NCBI RefSeq assembly: GCF_900176425.1
Contig: NZ_FWXS01000002.1
Span: 372,001-436,000, forward strand
Reading direction: 5' to 3'
Origin: Moheibacter sediminis
Lineage (GTDB): Bacteria; Bacteroidota; Bacteroidia; Flavobacteriales; Weeksellaceae
Length of the DNA stretch: 64,000 nt
The notes under the pieces are model-generated. The model searched no databases and was not told the DNA's origin. It was given only the letters and a program-made list of their open reading frames with translations. Shown in pieces: positions 45,633 through 57,026 of this stretch (position 1 is the first letter of the stretch; each line of letters begins with the position of its first letter). Position numbers and translations under genes: made by a program.

Positions 45633-45911
45633 TTAAATTTCAAGTTCAGCAAATGTTGGGTTTTGTTGACGAATCAAGTTTTTCTTCCATTCTCGTTTCC
45701 AGTTTTTAAGTTGTTTTTCCCTTTGAATTGCTAACGTTATGTATAAATGCTCTTCATAATATACCAAAATATCAAGGTTATATTTTGAAGTGAAAATTGA
45801 GCCTTTCTTTTCTTTATGTTGTATTATTCTCTTTTTCAAATTTGAAGTTACTCCGATATAAAAAGTCGTTCTATATTGGTTAGTAAGAATATAAACATAG
45901 GATAATTGCAT
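45633..45911 (-). CDS. Small GIY-YIG nuclease-family protein (UPF0213-like)
   Basis: A 92-residue single-domain protein with the GIY-YIG motif as YVYILTN and FYIGVTS (residues 5-23). The conserved Arg follows in NLKKRIIQHK, with REKQLKNWKREWK near 63-75. It may be a DNA endonuclease, but activity of such short proteins is seldom shown. It stands alone, opposite in strand to both neighbours, and is flanked on both sides by related REP-like palindromes. This suggests a mobile or repeat-associated unit (inference). Confidence 0.88.
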   Translation of the reverse strand: MQLSYVYILTNQYRTTFYIGVTSNLKKRIIQHKEKKGSIFTSKYNLDILVYYEEHLYITLAIQREKQLKNWKREWKKNLIRQQNPTFAELEI

Positions 45912-45953
45912 GGTTGGTTAAATTTTAATAAAAATACCAGTTAATTTTATAAA

Positions 45954-46062
45954 TGTCAAGTTGAAATTCATACTGCTAAGAGAACTGATGCGATGCTGAA
46001 ATGAATTCAGCATGACGTAAATTCTTTTCCTTCGTCAAATTGAACTTGTTTTAACTTCGCAT
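45954..46062. repeat. REP-like palindromic elements, right copies
   Basis: GTCAAGTTGAAATTC starts at 45954. The palindrome GATGCTGAAATGAATTCAGC, followed by ATGACG, lies at about 45992-46017. A further partial copy, GTCAAATTGAACTTGTTTTA, starts at 46033. These are variants of the parts in the left element at 45527-45602. Confidence 0.65.
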
Positions 46063-46088
46063 ACAATATTAGATATTTCTCATTCTGA

Positions 46089-48116
<2,028 letters not shown>

Positions 48117-48168
48117 TTTTGAAAATTACAAGAATATCATAGATTTGAAAAATTTTTAAAAATCCAAA

Positions 48169-49005
48169 ATGAAACGACTTACTCTACTAATTATTTTTTT
48201 ATTTTCAATTACCGCATTGGCTCAGGAAAAACTGAAAGTTGGCGACAAAATCAAAGTCGGAATTTTGACTTTAATTAATGATCAGCCTCTTAGTTTTTAT
48301 GATTTAGAATTTGCCACAGATGGCAAGGTGAAATTTATGAATTCAGAAAATAATCAGTCTGAGTTTCTTTATCTTTCATCGGTCAAATCTATTCAGGAAA
48401 CAGAGGGAGTGGTTTATGACAAACAAAAATTGGATGAAATCGAGTATGTAAAATATGTTGCCCCGACACCTAAAGTTAAAACTTACTCAACTTTCAAATA
48501 CAAAGATGAAACTATAGAACTTGAGAATCCTAGTGAAGGAAAAGCGGTGGTTTATTTGGTGAGAACGGGAGGCGCAGGATCAATGGTTAATTTTAGATAT
48601 TTTGAGGGTAATAAATTTCTTGGAAAATTTTCAGGAAAAGGATATTTACGATATGAATGTGAACCGGGAGAACATATTTTCTGGGCTGCCTCGGAAAATT
48701 CTTATTTTGTAAAATCAGAATTAGATGCCGGAAAAATATATGTGATTGAGGTCGTCGGTGCAATGGGTGTTTTATATGCTCAAGTCACTTTGGATGTGGT
48801 TGACAGATTCGATGCTAAAAAGTATCCTAAACACCAAAAAAGATTGTTCCCAGTACTTTCTAATAAGGATTTGGACAGATCAAGTTCTACACTTCCTGCT
48901 CAATCTGGATATGAAAGAGAAATTGAAAATGGAATGGAAAAATATAAAAGATTGAACGAAAAGGGCGATGTAAAAATATTACATGCCAATCAATATTTTG
49001 AGTAA
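48169..49005 (+). CDS. Exported DUF2846-like protein
   Basis: A 278-residue protein with a signal peptide (about 1-18, ITALAQ). Residues about 120-215 resemble DUF2846, a beta-sandwich found in envelope proteins: GKAVVYLVRTGG, RYFEGNKFLGKF, YECEPGEHIFWAASE and LDAGKIYVIEV. The N-terminal region (20-100) has a small beta-rich domain of unknown kind. It is 52 nt downstream of ligA on the same strand and is followed by a convergent peptidase gene. Function unknown; an envelope role is likely. Confidence 0.7.
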   Translation: MKRLTLLIIFLFSITALAQEKLKVGDKIKVGILTLINDQPLSFYDLEFATDGKVKFMNSENNQSEFLYLSSVKSIQETEGVVYDKQKLDEIEYVKYVAPTPKVKTYSTFKYKDETIELENPSEGKAVVYLVRTGGAGSMVNFRYFEGNKFLGKFSGKGYLRYECEPGEHIFWAASENSYFVKSELDAGKIYVIEVVGAMGVLYAQVTLDVVDRFDAKKYPKHQKRLFPVLSNKDLDRSSSTLPAQSGYEREIENGMEKYKRLNEKGDVKILHANQYFE

Positions 49006-49011
49006 ATTTTC

Positions 49012-50658
49012 TTAATTAGACTCTTTGATATTGATGTAAAAATTTCTGTCAGTCTTGAAATCCTTTTCCAATCCGGATGTTAGCTTTTCAGTTTTCCATT
49101 CTGAAGTTGGGAAAAGCCATTCGTTTGAATTGTTGATTTTAATCGGCATATCAAATTTGTCAACAATGTTTGTCCAGCGGTAAGTGATGTCATTTCCTTT
49201 GATTTTATATTCTAAAGTCGGAATTTGAATCGTGCGTAAGTATTGATTGAAAAATTCGGTCAAATCAATTTTACTCATTTCGCTCATGTAATCTTCGATT
49301 TGTTTGGTGGTAACGGTTTGGTGGTAAAATTTTTCATTCATCCCGCGTAGAATTTTTCTGAACAATTCATCGTTTTCCAATAATTGTCGAAAAGTATGAA
49401 TCATGTTGGCTCCTTTGTAATAAATATCGCCGCTTCCTTCCTGATTCACCCCATAAATTCCAATCATGGGAATGTCATTCAAAATATTCTGGCGTGTTCC
49501 GATTACGTAATCATTTCCAGCTTCTATGCCATACAATTCTTGTGTATGAAGCGTTTCTGAATAAGCGGTAAAACTTTCATGAATCCACATATCAGCCACG
49601 TCTTTATTAGTAATATTATTTCCGAACCATTCGTGCCCCGCTTCATGAACGAGAATAAAATCCCATTTCAATCCCCAACCAGAACCCGATAAATCTGTTC
49701 CCAAATATCCATTTTCAAAACCGTTTCCATAAGCAATCGCACTTTGGTGTTCCATGCCTAAATGCGGAGATTCAACGAGTTTGAAACTATCTTCATAAAA
49801 AGGATAAGCTCCCAACCAATACTCAAAGCTTTTGAGCATATCATGTGTTTGTTTGAATTGATTTTGAGCTTTTTCTTTGTTATAATCTAAAACCCAATAT
49901 TCGATGTCAAGTTTGCCTTTTTCACCTTTGTAACTGTCTTTGATAACCGAATAATGTCCGATGTATGGAATGATATTGTAATTATTGATTGGATTCTTCA
50001 CTTCCCATTTGAACATCAATTTTGAACCATCGATTTCTTTCATATCTGTCAAACGACCATTTCCTATCGCCACCAAATCTTCGGGAACTATCATCGATAA
50101 ACTTGCTCCGTTATCGGGCTCATCGCCCAAATAATCTTTGTTCGGATACCAGACACTTGCACCCAATCCCTGACAAGCAACCGACATCCAAGGTCTGCCT
50201 TGCTCATCATTTTTGAAAATCCAGCCGCCATCCCAAGGAGCTTTTACAGCAACGCGTGGATTTCCTGAAAAATGAATTTCAATTTTATTTTCCTTTGAAT
50301 TTAATTTATACTTTTTTAAATCAAAGAAATAAACATTTTCATCTCTTCGGAATAATGTAAAATTTTCTCCGTTCAAGATTATTTTATCGATTTGCATGGG
50401 TTGCTGCAAATCGATTTGCATGATTTTTTCTTTGGAATTATCTTCAATTTTAAAAGTGATCGTATTTTTTCCTTTGATAAATTTCTGATTAAAATCAGGT
50501 TCTACTTCTATGTCATAGCGTAAAACATTCCACCAGTTTCTGTATGAATTATCGCTTCCGCGAAGACTATCTTGCTGGGTAAATTCTTTTTTATGACTGA
50601 GAATCTGTGCGTTAACCGATAGACTCATGAACAGGACCAAAAGGACAATATTTTTCAT
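49012..50658 (-). CDS. M1-family zinc metallopeptidase
   Basis: A 548-residue exported aminopeptidase-like protein (signal peptide to about residue 17, VNAQ). The N-terminal beta domain (about 30-230) leads into the catalytic domain with HEAGHEW (zinc ligands and catalytic Glu) and the third ligand Glu in WIHESFTAYSE 18 residues on. The GxMEN-type exopeptidase motif appears here as LGMEHQS. It lacks the long C-terminal helical domain of PepN, as is usual for short Bacteroidota M1 enzymes. It probably trims peptides in the periplasm. Confidence 0.93.
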   Translation of the reverse strand: MKNIVLLVLFMSLSVNAQILSHKKEFTQQDSLRGSDNSYRNWWNVLRYDIEVEPDFNQKFIKGKNTITFKIEDNSKEKIMQIDLQQPMQIDKIILNGENFTLFRRDENVYFFDLKKYKLNSKENKIEIHFSGNPRVAVKAPWDGGWIFKNDEQGRPWMSVACQGLGASVWYPNKDYLGDEPDNGASLSMIVPEDLVAIGNGRLTDMKEIDGSKLMFKWEVKNPINNYNIIPYIGHYSVIKDSYKGEKGKLDIEYWVLDYNKEKAQNQFKQTHDMLKSFEYWLGAYPFYEDSFKLVESPHLGMEHQSAIAYGNGFENGYLGTDLSGSGWGLKWDFILVHEAGHEWFGNNITNKDVADMWIHESFTAYSETLHTQELYGIEAGNDYVIGTRQNILNDIPMIGIYGVNQEGSGDIYYKGANMIHTFRQLLENDELFRKILRGMNEKFYHQTVTTKQIEDYMSEMSKIDLTEFFNQYLRTIQIPTLEYKIKGNDITYRWTNIVDKFDMPIKINNSNEWLFPTSEWKTEKLTSGLEKDFKTDRNFYINIKESN

Positions 50659-50805
50659 TTCACAAATTTAAAGCAACAAGCTAAGTTAAATTTTACTCAG
50701 TTTATGAATTTAAGTTTTTTTTAAGAAAATTTAATTTCTATATTTAACAAAAAGATGACGCAACCCCGTCAAATGTTTGCCGTCTAACTATTAAAACTGA
50801 GGATT

Positions 50806-50922
50806 ATGATACAAAAAATTACTTTTCTGTTCTTTTACTGTTTCTTGATTTTTTTTATTATCTGTGAAAACTTTTTGCTGGGAAAAGGCAATGGCTGGTT
50901 TGGAGACAGCCTTTTTGATTAA
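50806..50922 (+). CDS. Small membrane protein candidate, 38 residues
   Basis: ATG at 50806 to TAA at 50920 encodes a 38-residue product. It has a hydrophobic N-terminal half (FLFFYCFLIFFIICENF) and a polar tail ending GNGWFGDSLFD. A Shine-Dalgarno-like GAGG lies a few bases upstream, which is unusual in this genome. It overlaps the 3' end of prfC (opposite strand) by 4 nt. I do not recognise the family; it could be a chance frame. The sequence between 50659 and 50805 shows no other gene. Confidence 0.45.
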   Translation: MIQKITFLFFYCFLIFFIICENFLLGKGNGWFGDSLFD

Positions 50923-52505
50923 AATTCACTCACAAAATGCAATTTGACTGAAGGATATTTTTCCTGTGTCATTTGTATGGTGAAAGATGAATCTGCCAAA
51001 AATACCAACTGCTTGAATTTATCATAAGCCAAATAACGTTGTTTCACACGTTTAAATTCTTGGAACTCTTCTGAACGCTCATCCTCTACTTCCACCCAAC
51101 AAGCTTTATGAATGGAAATCGGTTCGTAGGTAGCTTTTGCTCCATATTCATGCTCCAGCCTGTATTGAATTACTTCATATTGTAAAGCGCCAACCGTTCC
51201 GATGATTTTGCGGTTATTCATTTCAAGAGTAAATAATTGCGCAACACCTTCATCCATTAACTGGTCAATTCCTTTCTCCAATTGCTTGGATTTCATTGGG
51301 TCAGCATTGTTTATATAACGGAAATGTTCAGGTGAAAAAGATGGGATTCCTTTGAAAGACATATTTTCACCTTCTGTCAAAGTATCGCCGATTCTGAAAT
51401 TTCCTGTATCGTGTAAACCTACAATATCGCCTGCAAAACTTTCATCAACGACTTCTTTTTTATCGGCAAAAAATGCATTCGGACTACTGAATTTCAAATT
51501 TTTATCTAAACGAACGTGATGGTAATTCTTATTTCTTTCAAATTTTCCTGAAACAATTTTTATAAATGCCAAACGGTCGCGGTGTTTCGGATCCATATTT
51601 GCATGGATTTTAAATACAAATCCGGTAAAAGTATTATCTGTTGGGATAACCAATCTCGTGTCGGTTTCTTTGGGCTGCGGTTGTGGGGCAATGTCCACGA
51701 AAGCATTAAGCAATTCACGCACACCAAAATTATTCAAAGCCGAACCAAAAAATACAGGCTGCAAATGTCCTTCTAAATAATCTTCATGCGAAAATGAAGG
51801 GTATACTTCTGAAATTAATTCAATTTCATTGCGAAGATCTCCTGCATAAGTTTCGCCGATAATTGTTTCCAATTCAGGATCTTCTAAATTTCCGAAAGCA
51901 ATCGCTTCAGAAATTTTTTGTTTGTTTTCATTTGAAAAAAGTTGAATGTTCTTTTCCCATATATTATAGATACCTTTAAAGGTAGAGCCAATTCCAATCG
52001 GCCATGAAAGCGGAGTAACTCTTAAATTTAATTTTAATTCAACTTCGTCCAGCAAATCAAATGCATCCTTCCCTTCTCTATCCATTTTATTGATAAAAAC
52101 GAGCATCGGAATGTTTCGCATGCGGCAAACTTCCACCAATTTTATGGTTTGTTCCTCCACACCTTTTGCAACATCAATTACGACAATTACAGAATCGACT
52201 GCGGTCAAAGTTCGGAAAGTATCCTCAGCAAAATCTTTGTGACCAGGTGTATCGAGAATATTAATTTTTTTGTTTCTGTAATCAAATGCCAAAACGGAAG
52301 TTGCGACAGAAATACCTCTCTGACGCTCAATTTCCATGAAATCGGAAGTTGCTCCTTTTTTGATTTTATTGCTCTTCACCGCACCTGCTTCCTGAATAGC
52401 TCCTCCGAAAAGAAGTAATTTTTCGGTTAGTGTAGTTTTCCCGGCATCGGGGTGAGAAATAATTCCAAACGTTTTTCTGCGACTGATTTCTTGTTCTAAA
52501 GACAT
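50919..52505 (-). CDS. prfC: Peptide chain release factor 3
   Basis: A 528-residue translational GTPase that recycles RF1/RF2 after peptide release. It starts MSLEQEISRRKTFG. G1 is SHPDAGKTT, G2 lies in RQRGISVATSV, G3 DTPGHKD and G4 NKMD. The RF3-type domains II and III follow (GFVFKIHANMDPKHRDRLAF; EVIQYRLEHEYGAK). A 7-residue longer frame would start at the TTG of the promoter -7 box (52524-52531) and is rejected. Confidence 0.96.
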   Translation of the reverse strand: MSLEQEISRRKTFGIISHPDAGKTTLTEKLLLFGGAIQEAGAVKSNKIKKGATSDFMEIERQRGISVATSVLAFDYRNKKINILDTPGHKDFAEDTFRTLTAVDSVIVVIDVAKGVEEQTIKLVEVCRMRNIPMLVFINKMDREGKDAFDLLDEVELKLNLRVTPLSWPIGIGSTFKGIYNIWEKNIQLFSNENKQKISEAIAFGNLEDPELETIIGETYAGDLRNEIELISEVYPSFSHEDYLEGHLQPVFFGSALNNFGVRELLNAFVDIAPQPQPKETDTRLVIPTDNTFTGFVFKIHANMDPKHRDRLAFIKIVSGKFERNKNYHHVRLDKNLKFSSPNAFFADKKEVVDESFAGDIVGLHDTGNFRIGDTLTEGENMSFKGIPSFSPEHFRYINNADPMKSKQLEKGIDQLMDEGVAQLFTLEMNNRKIIGTVGALQYEVIQYRLEHEYGAKATYEPISIHKACWVEVEDERSEEFQEFKRVKQRYLAYDKFKQLVFLADSSFTIQMTQEKYPSVKLHFVSEF

Positions 52506-52523
52506 AATTTGATTTTGCGGGTG

Positions 52524-52531
52524 CAAAGTTA
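52524..52531 (-). promoter_or_regulatory. Promoter -7 box of prfC
   Basis: TAACTTTG on the minus strand matches TAnnTTTG, 18 nt upstream of the prfC ATG at 52505. Its final TTG is the first codon of the longer, rejected frame. Confidence 0.65.
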
Positions 52532-52621
52532 TGAATTTAGAAATTAGATTTCAGAAGGTAGATTTTTTTTATTTCAAGTTAAAAACGTTCTAAAATCTAT
52601 AATTTGAAATCTAAAATTAAA

Positions 52622-52918
52622 TTAAAGCATGTAAACATCTTCAATCGAAGATGCAGACTGGTAATAATGAATTACCTGATCAGCATCCAAAACGTACACA
52701 ACTGCCGTGACAGACGTATATTTTCCGGTTTTGGATTCTTTCATTTGAAATTGCGGACGTGCGCCATCAAACAATCTTTGCACTTCTGCAATTCGTTTGT
52801 TGTCAGATGGAATGATAAATTTAAATGTATAATTAGAAGGAAATTCAGTAGTGTCATCTAATCTGTCTCTGAATTTTTTATAGAATTCTTCTTGATTCTG
52901 TGTATTGTCTTGTGTCAT
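52622..52918 (-). CDS. DUF493 family protein
   Basis: A 98-residue cytoplasmic protein of the DUF493 (YbeD-like) family, a small ferredoxin-like fold proposed to be regulatory. Family segments are FPSNYTFKFIIPSDN, a QFQMKESKTGKYTSV segment and YYQSASSIEDVYML at the C-terminus. It starts 5 nt after the TlpA-like gene on the same strand, so the two share a transcript. No further function can be read from the sequence. Confidence 0.9.
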   Translation of the reverse strand: MTQDNTQNQEEFYKKFRDRLDDTTEFPSNYTFKFIIPSDNKRIAEVQRLFDGARPQFQMKESKTGKYTSVTAVVYVLDADQVIHYYQSASSIEDVYML

Positions 52919-52923
52919 AATTT

Positions 52924-53490
52924 TTATTTTTCTTTCAATAAATTGTCAAGTATCGTTACCAATTCCTGGTTAACTTGCCCTGTCCTGTAATCCATCGGGC
53001 GCGGTGGATTTTCGTTGATGATTTCCCCCTCTTTTCCGATGATTAAAAATTTGGGAATCGATGAAACTTCATAATCTCTTGAAAAAGTTGTCTGTTTGCC
53101 AGCAAAAAGCTGCATTCCCCCCATTCCTTTGGCTTGAATCATTCTAGCCCACTTTGTTTTATCAGCATCCTTATCGACAGAAATACTTACAAATTCGATA
53201 TTTTTTCCTTCGTATTTTTGTTCTAATTCTTTCATCGCAGGAATTTGTTGCAAACATGGTCTGCACCAAGTTGCCCAAATGTCAACGAACAAATATTTAC
53301 CTTTTAATTCATTCAATGAAATTTGAGTTCCTTCAATTGAATTCAAATTAAATGCAGGTGCATATTCTTTCATGGCTGCAATTTCTTCCGCGCTTCTTTC
53401 CGTTACGGTTCCGATTTCGATTTCTTCCGATTTTTTACATTGAGCAAAAAGAATGAAGGTTAATACCAAAACGAACAAAGATTTTTTCAT
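52924..53490 (-). CDS. TlpA-like thiol-disulfide oxidoreductase lipoprotein
   Basis: A 188-residue envelope thioredoxin-like protein. The type II signal peptide ends with lipobox LFAQC (cysteine at about 18) followed by KKSEE. The thioredoxin fold (about 45-185) has the redox motif CRPC in WATWCRPCLQQIP and a cis-Pro in SSIPKFLII. It likely keeps periplasmic thiols reduced or takes part in cytochrome c maturation; the exact partner is unknown. It is first in a two-gene unit with DUF493. Confidence 0.92.
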   Translation of the reverse strand: MKKSLFVLVLTFILFAQCKKSEEIEIGTVTERSAEEIAAMKEYAPAFNLNSIEGTQISLNELKGKYLFVDIWATWCRPCLQQIPAMKELEQKYEGKNIEFVSISVDKDADKTKWARMIQAKGMGGMQLFAGKQTTFSRDYEVSSIPKFLIIGKEGEIINENPPRPMDYRTGQVNQELVTILDNLLKEK

Positions 53491-53608
53491 GAAACCATAA
53501 TTTTAATTCAAACAAAAATATGCAAACTATCTTTCTCAAACAAAAATCAGGTTTTTAATTAATTCAGATGAATTATCTTTGAAAAAATCATTTAAAAACA
53601 TAAAATAT

Positions 53609-53956
53609 ATGAAGCCACTATCTATCAATTATTTCAACGGTTTGGTATTGATTGCCGCAGGATTATTTGGTTATTTAACCGTTGTCCCACAATCTATGAC
53701 CGCACTGATTCCCACTTTTGCCGGAATTATTTTTATAATTTTAGGATTGTTCTGGAACAAAAGTCCAAAAGTGGTTGCACACATTGCAGTTACTTTAGCC
53801 TTAATTATGTTTGCGATGTGCATTTGGAGATTTACCAAAATTGAAGACTGGAATACTCCGAAATACATTTTTTTGGTTTGTATTTTAAGTAATTTGTTGG
53901 CTTTGTTTGTGTTCATAAAGAGCTTCATTGACGCGCGAAAAGCGAAAAATCAATAA
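53609..53956 (+). CDS. Four-helix membrane protein of unknown function
   Basis: A 115-residue protein starting MKPLSINYFNGLVL, with four predicted transmembrane helices (about 9-27, 33-48, 57-73 and 84-103). A longer frame from 53579 starts at the TTG of a TATCTTTG promoter box (53574-53581), so the ATG at 53609 is preferred. The length and helix layout resemble small DoxX/TMEM14-type proteins, but no diagnostic motif is present. It ends 145 nt before queA, which has its own promoter. Confidence 0.7.
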   Translation: MKPLSINYFNGLVLIAAGLFGYLTVVPQSMTALIPTFAGIIFIILGLFWNKSPKVVAHIAVTLALIMFAMCIWRFTKIEDWNTPKYIFLVCILSNLLALFVFIKSFIDARKAKNQ

Positions 53957-53961
53957 TAAAC

Positions 53962-53993
53962 TTGACAAAGGGGGTACTCGAATCGTATATTTG
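53962..53993 (+). promoter_or_regulatory. Promoter of the queA-rlmN operon
   Basis: TTGAC at 53962 (-33) and TATATTTG at 53986-53993 (-7) are 21-22 nt apart, a good Bacteroidota-type pair. About 100 nt of untranslated leader separates it from the queA ATG at 54102; no riboswitch was recognised there. Confidence 0.7.
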
Positions 53994-54101
53994 CACCACA
54001 ATTTTGCAATATGAAATCGCCAATGACTAAAAGTTTGCTTGCAAACTCAAATAAATTAAAGTGATTCCATATATTACCATAACAAAATAAAATTCGAATA
54101 T

Positions 54102-55157
54102 ATGAAAATGAAAACCTCCGATTTTAACTTCAAACTTCCTGAAGAACTTCTAGCTGAGCACCCCTCTGAACAAAGAGACGAAGCACGCTTGATGGTTCTT
54201 AACAGAAAGAATGAAACCATTGAACATCGGTTATTTAAAGATATCGTGGATTACTTCGACGAAGGTGACGTGATGATCATGAACAACACCAAAGTTTTCC
54301 CGGCACGTTTGATGGGTAATAAAGAAAAGACCGGAGCCAAAATTGAGGTTTTCTTGTTGAGAGAATTGGATGCTGAAACTCGTCTTTGGGACGTTTTAGT
54401 GGATCCTGCAAGAAAAATTAGAATTGGAAATAAATTATTTTTTGGAGATGATGACAGCTTAGTAGCTGAAGTTGTAGATAATACAACTTCTCGCGGTAGA
54501 ACGTTAAGATTCTTGTTTGATGGAAGTTATGAAGAATTCCGTCAGGCTTTGGAAGATTTGGGCGAAACGCCACTTCCGAAATACATCCAACGCGAAGTTG
54601 TACCAGAAGATGCAGAACGTTATCAAACTATTTATGCAAAACATGAAGGTGCGGTTGCGGCTCCGACTGCAGGTTTACACTTCTCTAAACATTTGCTGAA
54701 AAGATTGGAAATCAAAGGAGTAGATTTTGCTGAATTAACTTTACACGTCGGATTAGGAACTTTTGCTCCGGTTGAAGTAGAAGATTTATCAAAACATAAA
54801 ATGGAATCTGAGCAAGTAATCATTCCTGAAGAAACTGCCATCCGTGTGAATGAAGCTATCGATGCTAAAAAACGCGTTTGTGCTGTGGGAACGACTTCTA
54901 TGCGTGCGATTGAAAGTTCAGTTTCGGCAAATGGGCATTTGAATCCATTTGATTCTTGGACCAATAAATTCATTCATCCACCTTATGATTTCGGTGTTGC
55001 GAATTGTATGATTACAAATTTCCACACACCAAAATCAACATTAATTATGATGGTAAGTGCTTTTACAGGACACGATTTCTTGATGAAAGCTTACAAAGAA
55101 GCCGTTAAAGAAGGATATAAATTCTATTCTTACGGTGACGCAATGCTAATTATATAA
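54102..55157 (+). CDS. queA: S-adenosylmethionine:tRNA ribosyltransferase-isomerase
   Basis: A 351-residue enzyme of queuosine biosynthesis that transfers and isomerises the ribosyl group of SAM onto preQ1 in the wobble position of tRNA. Family segments visible: the start [21 protein letters not shown] (quoted in part as [18 protein letters not shown]), [33 protein letters not shown] and the C-terminal [15 protein letters not shown]. It has the usual length. It is followed after one base by rlmN, another tRNA/rRNA modification gene. Confidence 0.96.
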   Translation: MKMKTSDFNFKLPEELLAEHPSEQRDEARLMVLNRKNETIEHRLFKDIVDYFDEGDVMIMNNTKVFPARLMGNKEKTGAKIEVFLLRELDAETRLWDVLVDPARKIRIGNKLFFGDDDSLVAEVVDNTTSRGRTLRFLFDGSYEEFRQALEDLGETPLPKYIQREVVPEDAERYQTIYAKHEGAVAAPTAGLHFSKHLLKRLEIKGVDFAELTLHVGLGTFAPVEVEDLSKHKMESEQVIIPEETAIRVNEAIDAKKRVCAVGTTSMRAIESSVSANGHLNPFDSWTNKFIHPPYDFGVANCMITNFHTPKSTLIMMVSAFTGHDFLMKAYKEAVKEGYKFYSYGDAMLII

Positions 55158-55158
55158 T

Positions 55159-56208
55159 TTGAATCAGACCAAAAAAGATATCAGAAAACTAAATCTTGAA
55201 GATTTAGAAAATCATCTGACTTCAATAGGGGAAAAATCTTTCAGAGCCAAACAAATCTATGAGTGGCTCTGGAAGAAAAATGCCCACGATTTTGAAGACA
55301 TGACCAATTTGTCCAAAAAATTAAGGGAAGAATTGGACACTATTTTTTCGATTCAAAATGCGAGTGTAGATTTGTTGCAGAAATCCAATGATGGAACCAT
55401 CAAAAATGGTGTTAAATTACACGATGGATTAATGGTTGAATCGGTTTTAATTCCGACTGAAACCCGTACTACCGCTTGTGTTTCTTCTCAAGTAGGCTGT
55501 TCGCTCAATTGTGAATTTTGTGCAACTGCCAAGTTGAAAAGAATGCGAAATTTAGAAGTTGCCGAAATTGTTGACCAAGTTGCATTAATCGACAGACAAA
55601 GCAAAGAATATTTTGATCGTCCGCTTTCCAACATCGTTTTTATGGGAATGGGCGAACCCATGATGAACTACAAAAATGTCGTCGATGCCATCCTAAAAAT
55701 TACTACTGATGAAGGATTGGGAATGTCTGCAAGAAGAATTACTGTTTCAACATCAGGTATTCCGAAAATGATCAAAATGCTTGCTGATGAAAACCTAAAA
55801 GTCAAATTAGCTTTGTCATTGCATACAGCTATTGAGCACAAACGAAATTCTATCATGCCTTTTTCAGAGAAATTTCCTTTGACTGAAATCATGGAAAGTT
55901 TGCAATATTGGTACAAAGAAACAGGCTCAAAAATCACATTTGAATATTGCGTTTGGGGAGGGATTAATGACGGTGATGAAGACATCAAGGCTTTGATTAA
56001 ATACTGCCGACAAGTTCCTTCAAAAGTAAATTTGATTCAATACAATCCGATTGGCGAAGGAAAATTTGACCATAGAAGCATCGATGCAGAAAATAAATAT
56101 GTTCGCGAACTTGAAAAAGCCGGAATTACAGTCATGGTAAGAAAAAGCCGTGGCGGCGATATAGATGCGGCTTGTGGACAATTAGCGAATAAAAATACAA
56201 ACGAGTAA
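55159..56208 (+). CDS. rlmN: 23S rRNA/tRNA adenine-C2 methyltransferase
   Basis: A 349-residue radical-SAM enzyme that methylates A2503 of 23S rRNA and A37 of some tRNAs. The [4Fe-4S] motif CxxxCxxC is seen as CSLNCEFC. The SAM motif region has FMGMGEPMMN, and the resolving Cys lies near the C-terminus in DIDAACGQL. The start is TTG at 55159, one base after the queA stop; no in-frame ATG precedes the conserved KAFRAKQ-like region (here SFRAKQIYEWLW), so the TTG is probably real. Translation is likely coupled to queA. Confidence 0.95.
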   Translation: MNQTKKDIRKLNLEDLENHLTSIGEKSFRAKQIYEWLWKKNAHDFEDMTNLSKKLREELDTIFSIQNASVDLLQKSNDGTIKNGVKLHDGLMVESVLIPTETRTTACVSSQVGCSLNCEFCATAKLKRMRNLEVAEIVDQVALIDRQSKEYFDRPLSNIVFMGMGEPMMNYKNVVDAILKITTDEGLGMSARRITVSTSGIPKMIKMLADENLKVKLALSLHTAIEHKRNSIMPFSEKFPLTEIMESLQYWYKETGSKITFEYCVWGGINDGDEDIKALIKYCRQVPSKVNLIQYNPIGEGKFDHRSIDAENKYVRELEKAGITVMVRKSRGGDIDAACGQLANKNTNE

Positions 56209-56246
56209 ATTAATATTTCTCTCTCTAAAATTTAATCTAAAACCAA

Positions 56247-57026
56247 ATGCTACTTGCAAAAAAGTCCGATTCTTTATTTGAAGCTTCTTTAAAAACGATT
56301 GGTGCTCTTTTTCTGGCAATTTTTCTTGGATTGTTATTAGACAGTAAATTTGTGATTCCTTATTTCCCACAAGGGCAAATCGTTGCAAATATCGTTGTAG
56401 CAATTATATTTTTGCTTGTATTTATTAAATCTACCCAAAAGATTCGAGAATTTCTCATTTATGCCATTCTGATTGCTATTGCTGGCGAATGTTTCTTTTC
56501 CCTCTTGTTAGAAATGTACACTTATAGACTGCAAAATGTTCCAATGTATGTGTTTTTTGGTCATGCATTGTTATATGTATCAGTTTTGTACTTCTGTAAA
56601 GCGAATGTTGTAAAGGTATTTCGTAATAAATTGGAATTATTTTTCATAGTAATTATCATTGCCTACGCTGCTCTATTTCTAATTTTCAAAAGTGATATTT
56701 TCGGGTTTATATTAACTGCATTTACACTTTTAATATTGATGAAAAGACCTCGTGAACGCTTTTTTTACCTAACGATGTATCTGTGCGTAGTTTTTCTCGA
56801 GATCGTTGGGACATGGTATGATTGCTGGTATTGGCCCAAATATGCACTCAATTTAGAAGATACTTTTTTGAAAAGCGCAAATCCACCCTCTGGAATTAGT
56901 TTTTTCTATTTCGGATTGGATTTGGGAAGTTTATATTTCTATAAATTACGCCATAAAATTGCTTGGAAACGAATGAAAAACATTCGAACCATTAGAATTA
57001 CATCCCGTCAAATCATTTGTTTTTGA
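56247..57026 (+). CDS. Polytopic membrane protein of unknown function
   Basis: A 259-residue inner-membrane protein with about eight transmembrane helices, starting near residue 15. Polar conserved-looking residues sit in a late loop (GTWYDCWYWPKYALN, then NPPSGISFFYFGLD). I do not recognise a named family. It follows rlmN by 38 nt on the same strand and may be cotranscribed. Its last 14 nt overlap the 3' end of the convergent RES toxin gene. Confidence 0.72.
   Translation: MLLAKKSDSLFEASLKTIGALFLAIFLGLLLDSKFVIPYFPQGQIVANIVVAIIFLLVFIKSTQKIREFLIYAILIAIAGECFFSLLLEMYTYRLQNVPMYVFFGHALLYVSVLYFCKANVVKVFRNKLELFFIVIIIAYAALFLIFKSDIFGFILTAFTLLILMKRPRERFFYLTMYLCVVFLEIVGTWYDCWYWPKYALNLEDTFLKSANPPSGISFFYFGLDLGSLYFYKLRHKIAWKRMKNIRTIRITSRQIICF

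Noticed and set aside
53994..54101. preQ1 riboswitch in the queA leader
   Set aside because: The leader is long enough, but I could not find a hairpin followed by an A-rich tail pairing with its loop, and preQ1 riboswitches regulate queuosine precursor synthesis or transport more often than queA.
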